This document shows positions 1 to 4,922 of a stretch of 7,045 bases of DNA, piece after piece. The notes beneath the pieces are model-generated. The model ran no database searches. It had not been told where the DNA came from and saw only the letters and a list, made by a program, of their open reading frames with translations. The first letter of the stretch is position 1, and each line of letters opens with the position of its first letter. Location: positions 1 to 7,045 of the forward strand of contig JAFYBU010000096.1 in assembly GCA_017540065.1 (NCBI GenBank), written 5' to 3'. The position numbers were made by a program, and so were the translations under genes. Source of the DNA: Alphaproteobacteria bacterium. GTDB taxonomy: Bacteria > Pseudomonadota > Alphaproteobacteria > CAAHEQ01 > UBA3637.

Positions 1-5
1 GTTTT

Positions 6-1508
6 ATGACTCCGGTTCCAGACGACTTTTTACGATACAATGGTGAAGTATGGCAAATGGATGGAAAAACATTTAAGGATCGGGGAGAATTGGGCATGTA
101 TCTTATGGAACAAAAAGGATATGGTTATAACCCGTCAACAGGACAGTTTGTCTGTCCTTATGCAGATCAAATTGCACGATCAGCTCCACTTATGTTTTCC
201 CCCGAAGAAATGGATAGATCACCTTATGCCAAACCTGTTGACCCGATTACCAGATTCCAACAACAATACCCAGCGTCAGAACTATCGCTTCCCGAAAAAC
301 CAATCATTTTAACCCCCGGTTCTTTTTCGGGCTTCCAAGATCCAGTAAACGAGTTGGCAAGACGTTTGGATCCCCCACCTTTAGGTCACACTACATCCGA
401 TTTAAATTATAACGGCGTATTTATCCCAGCTGGCACAAAGATAATATACGATGACCATGACGGACCTCCTAAAGTAATACGTTTGGACAATCCTATTGAT
501 ACCACCCCCAAACAACCTTCGGAAACACCCCAAATATTTACGAACAATTCTACTGTTCCTGCACCAAAGACCACAACCAGTTCAGAAAGTACCTCATTCG
601 GTAAAAAGTATAGCCCCCTTAAAGTACTCTATGATGCAGTCATCACAGATTTTTCAAAAGCGCGTGTGGTTGTGTACGTATTCAGTTGTTTCGGATTAAT
701 TGCCGTTGCTTTGATGGCCATCTTTGGAAAACTACGTTTACAATGGTTGGTTACAATTACTGTTTCCCTATTTTTATTAGCTTCAACCGAAGGAATTATT
801 GAATATATGTTCAGTGCCGGAACAGGAAAAACACCGGCTTCTCTCACCGCAGAAAAAGTTCAAAACATTTTCAATAAAGATAATTCGGGTAAGCTAAGCC
901 TCAGAGATGATTCGGCGGACTTTGATTACAAAAAAATGAAAGCCAACGAAGTAAAGTCAGAAGAAATAATTGTCACCGCAGCTTCCAAAAATTTCAATTT
1001 TGTTACAGAACAACAAAAATGGAAAAAACAACAAGAAGCATTGAATCTTAAAGATGCCTACGGCGAACCCATCTTTACACCGACTACAAATGTACCCCTT
1101 ATTCCTCCAAAAGAAAAAATGTTCTTCGGCAGTTTTCAAACATTACTGAAAACTTTTGTGAATTTACGCATTATCGTATATGTTTTAAGCGGTTTTGCCT
1201 TGGTCGGCCTAGCCTTCATGGCGATTATGGGAAAATTAGATTGGGCTTTATTTAGTGTGATTGCTATTTCTTTGTTTGTTTTATCGGGAACAGAAGCTCT
1301 TGTAGCCTACGCTTTTAATGCGGGAGGTGGTAACGCCACACAGATGACAGCCGATTCTGTCAACAAACGATTTAATCAAGGCGATCCTCCAGGTCGTTTA
1401 CAATTGCGAGATGATTCTAAAGATTTTGATTTCCTTAAATCCGGCAATAAAAGAGAAACTCCCGTAAAAACTAAAGATCAAGTAAAAAGACCTTCATGGG
1501 CAGGCTAA
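6..1508 (+). CDS. Uncharacterised membrane protein with two tandem VirB2/TrbC-like helix-pair modules; start uncertain
   Basis: I do not recognise this gene as a named family. Residues 1-200 are soluble, rich in Pro, Thr and Ser, with no signal peptide. Two related modules follow, at about residues 216-310 and 384-478. Each has a conserved Arg (R220, R388), a first hydrophobic helix (about 221-240, 389-408), a short turn with Gly-Lys (GKL), a second hydrophobic helix (about 247-268, 413-437), an Ala-Gly-x-Gly stretch and a tail ending LRDDSxDFD. Helix, Gly-basic turn, helix is the layout of VirB2/TrbC pilins of type IV secretion systems; applying it here is inference, and no other secretion gene is visible. 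A charged linker (311-383) separates the modules and a short basic tail ends the protein. The reading frame is open to the left edge and no Shine-Dalgarno precedes the ATG at 6, so the true start may lie outside the window. The gene ends 82 bases before rarA on the same strand, with its own rarA promoter between. Coding status is well supported; function is not known. Confidence 0.8.
   Translation: MTPVPDDFLRYNGEVWQMDGKTFKDRGELGMYLMEQKGYGYNPSTGQFVCPYADQIARSAPLMFSPEEMDRSPYAKPVDPITRFQQQYPASELSLPEKPIILTPGSFSGFQDPVNELARRLDPPPLGHTTSDLNYNGVFIPAGTKIIYDDHDGPPKVIRLDNPIDTTPKQPSETPQIFTNNSTVPAPKTTTSSESTSFGKKYSPLKVLYDAVITDFSKARVVVYVFSCFGLIAVALMAIFGKLRLQWLVTITVSLFLLASTEGIIEYMFSAGTGKTPASLTAEKVQNIFNKDNSGKLSLRDDSADFDYKKMKANEVKSEEIIVTAASKNFNFVTEQQKWKKQQEALNLKDAYGEPIFTPTTNVPLIPPKEKMFFGSFQTLLKTFVNLRIIVYVLSGFALVGLAFMAIMGKLDWALFSVIAISLFVLSGTEALVAYAFNAGGGNATQMTADSVNKRFNQGDPPGRLQLRDDSKDFDFLKSGNKRETPVKTKDQVKRPSWAG
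651..935 (+). repeat. Intragenic module copy 1 (two helices plus LRDDS tail)
   Basis: This segment encodes residues 216-310 of the first protein. It aligns with copy 2 over 95 residues, with only a compensating one-residue shift in the Gly-rich turn after the second helix. By eye about 40% of residues are identical, including R-x-x-V-Y-V before and in helix 1, M-A-I-x-G-K-L at the turn, S-L-F in helix 2, T-E and LRDDSxDFD in the tail. The DNA is clearly diverged between copies, so the duplication is old and kept at protein level. Confidence 0.85.
1155..1439 (+). repeat. Intragenic module copy 2 (two helices plus LRDDS tail)
   Basis: This segment encodes residues 384-478, the partner of the module at 651-935. 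Helix 1 (about 389-408) and helix 2 (about 413-437) flank the turn GKLDW, and the tail carries LRDDSKDFD at residues 467-475. The distance from the start of copy 1 to the start of copy 2 is 168 residues, so the repeat units are separated by a linker of about 73 residues that is not itself repeated. Confidence 0.85.
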
Positions 1509-1551
1509 CCACAGCAAACATATGGCAATACTGTTCAAAAGAAATAAATCA

Positions 1552-1578
1552 AAGTTTGCCTTGTGTTCGCAAGTTTGC
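1552..1578 (+). repeat. AAGTTTGC direct repeat with a small dyad in the rarA promoter
   Basis: AAGTTTGC occurs at 1552-1559 and again at 1571-1578, with starts 19 bases apart. The first copy overlaps the -35 and the second abuts the -10. Between them, CTTGTG (1560-1565) and CGCAAG (1568-1573) form an imperfect dyad with five of six pairs matched. The position would suit a regulator binding over the promoter spacer, but short repeats in AT-rich DNA can arise by chance. Confidence 0.4.
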
Positions 1579-1584
1579 TATAAT
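1556..1584 (+). promoter_or_regulatory. Sigma-70-type promoter of rarA, predicted leaderless
   Basis: The -10 element is a perfect TATAAT at 1579-1584, preceded by TGC (1576-1578), giving an extended -10. The -35 candidate TTGCCT at 1556-1561 matches TTGACA at four of six positions, and the spacer is exactly 17 bases. A start site six to seven bases after the -10 falls at about 1590-1591, the A of the rarA ATG. The element itself is seen in the sequence; its activity and exact start are inferred. Confidence 0.7.
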
Positions 1585-1590
1585 TGACCT

Positions 1591-2880
1591 ATGGTCAGTT
1601 TGTTTGAAAGTTTAGCACAAAAACCCTTGGCGGATCGCCTGCGTCCCACACATTTAGATGAAGTTGTCGGACAAAATCATTTGTTGGGCGAAAAGGCCCC
1701 TTTGGCGCGTATGATTCAAAACCAAAAACTTTCTTCGTTTATTTTGTGGGGGCCTCCGGGATGCGGGAAAACAACAATAGCCCGTATTTTGGCTGAAACC
1801 GTTCATCTGAAATTTGTTCAATTATCTGCCGTATTTTCGGGTGTAGCAGATTTGCGTAAAGTCTTTGAAGAAGCCAAACGGACACGTTTATCCGGACAAG
1901 GAACCCTTTTGTTTGTGGATGAAATTCATCGTTTCAATCGCGCGCAACAAGACGGCTTTTTGCCTTATGTTGAAGACGGCACTGTCATATTGGTGGGTGC
2001 CACCACAGAAAACCCCAGTTTTGAATTAAACAGCGCTTTGTTGTCCCGTTGTAAAGTATTTGTTTTGAATCGGTTGGATAAAGAAGCACTGGCGACTTTG
2101 GCCGAACGTGCGGAAAAAATTATGGAAAAACCGCTGCCGTTAGACGAAATCGGACGTGAATACCTGTATGCTTTAGCGGACGGAGACGGACGATATTTTA
2201 TCAATTTAATTGAAGCCGTTTACCAATATGCAACACCAGATGAAATTTTGGATAAAACTGAATTAGAAAAGCTTTTACAAAAACGCTTGCCCAATTATGA
2301 CAAAGATCGCGGAGGGCATTACAATTTAATTTCCGCTTTACACAAATCTTTACGCGGTTCAGACCCTGATGCCGGACTTTATTGGTTAGCACGTATGGTA
2401 ACTGCCGGAGAAGATATGAAATACATTTTGCGCCGGTTAACACGCTTTGCATCCGAAGATGTGGGGATGGCCGATCCACAGGCATTGGTACAAGCCATCA
2501 ACGCGTGGAACAGCTATGAACGTTTGGGTTCTCCTGAAGGAGATTTGGCTGTGGCGGGATTAGTGGTATATTTAGCTACCGCCCCAAAATCTATCGGTGT
2601 TTATCGGGCATGGAATCAAGCTGTAAAAGTGGCACGCGAAACAGATTCATTGATGCCACCGAAACACATTTTAAATGCCCCTACAAAATTAATGGCAGAT
2701 GTAGGTTATGGCAAAGGATATCAATATGATCCGGAAACAAAAGACGGTTTTTCCGGGCAAGAATACTTCCCTGATGAAATCGGACATCGCACCTTTTATC
2801 AACCGATGGAAAGGGGCTTTGAACGCGAAATTCAAAAACGTATTGATTATTGGAACGGATTAAGAAAGAAGAAAAAATAA
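1591..2880 (+). CDS. rarA: Replication-associated recombination protein A, AAA+ ATPase (RarA/MgsA)
   Basis: RarA is a cytoplasmic AAA+ ATPase related to clamp loaders and to eukaryotic WRNIP1/Mgs1. It acts at stalled or gapped replication forks and interacts with SSB. The 429 residues match the usual family length. Visible motifs are the RarA N-terminal PLADRLRP segment (12-19) and VVGQNHLL, Walker A GPPGCGKTT (54-62), Walker B LLFVDEIHRF (106-115), sensor 1 GATTENPSF (136-144), the arginine finger in SALLSRC (R153) and the sensor 2 segment GDGRYFINLIE (198-208). The C-terminal tetramerisation part follows, with YDKDRGGHYNLISALHKSLR (236-255), SEDVGMADPQ and the terminal FYQPMERGFE region. 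All catalytic residues are present. An in-frame TGA at 1585-1587 rules out an upstream start, so the ATG at 1591 is the first possible one. No Shine-Dalgarno precedes it, which fits the leaderless promoter directly upstream. The gene is convergent with folD, with 10 bases between stop codons. Confidence 0.97.
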   Translation: MVSLFESLAQKPLADRLRPTHLDEVVGQNHLLGEKAPLARMIQNQKLSSFILWGPPGCGKTTIARILAETVHLKFVQLSAVFSGVADLRKVFEEAKRTRLSGQGTLLFVDEIHRFNRAQQDGFLPYVEDGTVILVGATTENPSFELNSALLSRCKVFVLNRLDKEALATLAERAEKIMEKPLPLDEIGREYLYALADGDGRYFINLIEAVYQYATPDEILDKTELEKLLQKRLPNYDKDRGGHYNLISALHKSLRGSDPDAGLYWLARMVTAGEDMKYILRRLTRFASEDVGMADPQALVQAINAWNSYERLGSPEGDLAVAGLVVYLATAPKSIGVYRAWNQAVKVARETDSLMPPKHILNAPTKLMADVGYGKGYQYDPETKDGFSGQEYFPDEIGHRTFYQPMERGFEREIQKRIDYWNGLRKKKK

Positions 2881-2899
2881 AATATTTATTTTAATCTTC
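2868..2899. terminator. AT-rich dyad between convergent rarA and folD, possible bidirectional terminator
   Basis: AAAATAAA (2874-2881) and TTTATTTT (2885-2892) form a perfect eight-pair inverted repeat around a three-base loop. It is extended outward by GAAGA (2868-2872) pairing with TCTTC (2895-2899) across a small internal bulge. The dyad contains the stop codons of both genes (2878-2880 for rarA, 2891-2893 for folD). On either strand an A-rich arm is followed by a T-rich arm. The stem is mostly A-T pairs, hence weak, and no separate U-tract follows, so terminator function is an inference. Confidence 0.4.
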
Positions 2900-3748
2900 G
2901 TCCACGGGATTTTGCTTGCGTTCTGCAGCCTGCACCACGTTTTCCAACAACATGGCTACCGTCATCGGTCCCACACCGCCCGGAACGGGAGTAATGGCAT
3001 AGGCCACCCCTTTGGCTTCTTCTGTTTTGACATCCCCTTCCAAGGAACCATCCGGCTTTTTAGAAATACCAACGTCAATAACAATGGCCCCCGGTTTGAT
3101 ATCCGCCCCGCCGATCAAACCCGCATGACCCGTTGCCACCACCAAAATATCTGCCATCCGTGTCAAAGCGGTCAGGTTTTGGGTTTTAGAGTGCGCCTGT
3201 AATACGGTACAATGTTTTGCCAATAACAATTGGAACAAGGGTTTACCGACCAATCTGGAACGCCCCACAACAACTGCCAATTTTCCTGTTAAATCTTTTT
3301 CAACGGATTCAATCAAAGCCATACAAGCTTGTGGCGTACAAGGCACCATTTGCGGATGTCCGCTGAGCAAAAGCCCCAAGTTAAAGCTGGTTAACCCATC
3401 CACGTCTTTAGCGGGATCAATTGCTTCCAAAACATTGTCAGAAGTTATATGCTTGGGCAAAGGTAATTGCACCAAAATACCGTCCACTTCAGCTGATTTA
3501 TTTAATTGTTCAACCAATTTCAATACATCCAATTCGGGTGTTGATTCCGGCAAATGGTGGACTTTTACTTCAATACCGACAGCAGCTCCCACCTGTTGTT
3601 TGTGTCTTACATAAACTTGGCTGGCGGGATTGTCCCCAACCCAAATCACATCTAAATGCGGGGGAGTTAAAAGGCGTTCCACCCGTTTTTTTAATTCTGC
3701 TCTTTTTTCAGCGGCTAATGTTTTTCCGTCAATCATGATTGTTTGCAT
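2891..3748 (-). CDS. folD: Bifunctional methylenetetrahydrofolate dehydrogenase / methenyltetrahydrofolate cyclohydrolase
   Basis: FolD is a cytoplasmic enzyme that oxidises 5,10-methylene-THF to 5,10-methenyl-THF with NADP+ and hydrolyses that to 10-formyl-THF, supplying one-carbon units for purines and formyl-Met-tRNA. In the 285-residue product the folate-site Tyr46 and catalytic Lys50 lie in VYVRHK, followed by DGILVQLPLP (89-98), KDVDGLTSFN (114-123), the nucleotide-binding GRSRLVGKP (162-170) and the C-terminal signature ITPVPGGVGPMTV (252-264). Length and motifs are typical and nothing is missing. I start at the ATG ending at 3748 because AAGGAG lies four bases upstream. A longer reading from a TTG at 3766 would overlap surA by 17 bases, lacks a ribosome-binding site and would add six residues ahead of the conserved MIDGK start. 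It is the third gene of the minus-strand run after lptD and surA, with a single base between surA's stop and its ATG, so it is probably co-transcribed and coupled. The C-terminal tail NPVDED is acidic. Confidence 0.97.
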   Translation of the reverse strand: MQTIMIDGKTLAAEKRAELKKRVERLLTPPHLDVIWVGDNPASQVYVRHKQQVGAAVGIEVKVHHLPESTPELDVLKLVEQLNKSAEVDGILVQLPLPKHITSDNVLEAIDPAKDVDGLTSFNLGLLLSGHPQMVPCTPQACMALIESVEKDLTGKLAVVVGRSRLVGKPLFQLLLAKHCTVLQAHSKTQNLTALTRMADILVVATGHAGLIGGADIKPGAIVIDVGISKKPDGSLEGDVKTEEAKGVAYAITPVPGGVGPMTVAMLLENVVQAAERKQNPVDED

Positions 3749-3749
3749 T

Positions 3750-4922
3750 TTACTCCTTATATTCAATAACGGCCTTGCGTTTTTCCGCCTCTAACAAGCG
3801 ACGCGAAAGCAATTCCATTTGTTCCATTTCCAATTGATTGCGCACCTCATCTATCGTCGGAATGACACGTTGAGAACGCACATTACATTTCATAAAAAAT
3901 AATTGTCCTTGCGGAACACGTACCGGCCCCACAACTTCATTCACCGCTGCAGATGTCATCAAATCTTTCAATTCGTCAGGCAATTGAGCAGGATCCGTCC
4001 ATCCTTGTTGAATGGATTCAGGAACTCCTTCTTTTTGTAATTCTTTAATAAATTTTTGGCAATTATCGGCAGCCATGATGGAATCATACGTTGCCCCTTC
4101 TTTTTGTCCGCCTTGAGCCAATTCCCACAACATAATAGAATCAGTGGTAATAGCTGATTTTTTATCAATCATTACCAATATCGCATATCCCCCTTTTATC
4201 GCCAAGGGTCGCGAAAGTTGTCCCACCGGCATTTCACGTAAAATAGGGGCAACATCTTTGCCATAATAATTTTCATCTATTACACCGACACGTCCGCCGG
4301 CTGATGCTGTTTTGGATGTTGAAAATTTTTGAGCCATTTCCGAAAAAGAACCTTCATTAGCTTGCAATTTTTCCCAAATACTCTGAGCTTCTTCCAAACT
4401 GGGAACAACAATTTCCGCCACCGTATAACTGGGTTTTGACATATCGGCTTTTATTTTTTTCAACCGATCTTTTACGGCTGATTCCGGAACTTGATTGGCA
4501 ACCTGATTACTTTTTGATCGAACATATTGCAACCATATTAAGTCACCGTAAACTTGTTTACGTAAAGCTTTCATTGAAACACCCGCTTCATCCAACAATC
4601 GTTTTAATCCGCCTGCAGATAAACCATTTTGCTGTTCTAAATGTAAGATGGCATCATCTACTTCTTTTTCGGACAAAGTAATGTTTAAATCCTTTCCTTT
4701 TTGAGTTTTTAATATTTCTTCAATCAAATTATCCAAAGCGGCTTTGTTTAATTTTTGTATCCCCATTCCTTCATACACTGCAGGTTGTTGCGCCTTTAAC
4801 AAACGCGCATGCATTTTGACATCCCATTCTGAAACAGGAACATCATTAACAATAGCACGCAAATTCCCGGCATTCACCGACAAAGCAAAAAAACACAGTG
4901 TCCCCAATAAAAGTTTTTTCAT
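3750..4922 (-). CDS. surA: Periplasmic chaperone / peptidyl-prolyl isomerase SurA
   Basis: SurA escorts unfolded outer-membrane beta-barrel proteins, LptD among them, across the periplasm to the BAM complex. The 390-residue product starts with a clear Sec signal peptide: two Lys, a hydrophobic core from Leu4 to Val16 and a likely cleavage after VNA at residue 18. Residues 19 to about 160 are the mostly helical SurA N-terminal chaperone domain. Residues 166-254 are a parvulin domain with the family hallmarks AEIVV, FSEMAQKFS, AGGRVGVI and the IKGGYAILVMID strand. Residues 260-350 look like a second, degenerate parvulin repeat, and a charged C-terminal helix ends the protein (about 355-387). 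I choose the ATG at 4922 because AGGAGG sits six bases upstream; the GTG at 4925 one codon earlier is only three bases from it. The ATG overlaps lptD's TGA by one base, which implies translational coupling. The divergent sequence is normal for alphaproteobacterial SurA, so the gene name rests on domain order, signal peptide and the lptD neighbour. Confidence 0.9.
   Translation of the reverse strand: MKKLLLGTLCFFALSVNAGNLRAIVNDVPVSEWDVKMHARLLKAQQPAVYEGMGIQKLNKAALDNLIEEILKTQKGKDLNITLSEKEVDDAILHLEQQNGLSAGGLKRLLDEAGVSMKALRKQVYGDLIWLQYVRSKSNQVANQVPESAVKDRLKKIKADMSKPSYTVAEIVVPSLEEAQSIWEKLQANEGSFSEMAQKFSTSKTASAGGRVGVIDENYYGKDVAPILREMPVGQLSRPLAIKGGYAILVMIDKKSAITTDSIMLWELAQGGQKEGATYDSIMAADNCQKFIKELQKEGVPESIQQGWTDPAQLPDELKDLMTSAAVNEVVGPVRVPQGQLFFMKCNVRSQRVIPTIDEVRNQLEMEQMELLSRRLLEAEKRKAVIEYKE
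3753..3758 (-). promoter_or_regulatory. Ribosome-binding site of folD inside the end of surA
   Basis: On the minus strand AAGGAG is followed by TAAA and the ATG at 3748-3746. The six bases are also the last two sense codons of surA (Lys-Glu), and the TAA in the spacer is surA's stop. This site decides the folD start in favour of the ATG over the upstream TTG. Confidence 0.8.

Noticed and set aside
6..1508. A complete type IV secretion locus or mobile element
   Set aside because: Only one gene has a VirB2-like pattern; no ATPase, channel, relaxase, integrase or terminal repeat is visible, and the following genes are housekeeping.
1509..1555. Rho-independent terminator after the first gene
   Set aside because: Only a weak four-pair match (ACAG at 1511, CTGT at 1531) is visible, with no GC-rich stem and no following T-tract.
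1560..1584. LexA (SOS) box upstream of rarA
   Set aside because: A GTTC is present at 1565-1568, but the base string seven positions on is not GTTC, and no CTG-N10-CAG site is present.
1522..1587. ATG at 1522 in frame with rarA as a possible upstream start
   Set aside because: The frame is closed by TGA at 1585-1587, before the rarA ATG, so it would give only a 21-codon peptide without a ribosome-binding site.
3421..3738. Plus-strand open frame of 105 codons opposite folD
   Set aside because: It mirrors the conserved folD coding sequence and encodes no recognisable protein.
3749..3766. Longer folD reading from a TTG at 3766
   Set aside because: It overlaps surA, uses a rare start codon without a Shine-Dalgarno and adds residues not expected in the family; the ATG at 3748 has AAGGAG at the right distance.
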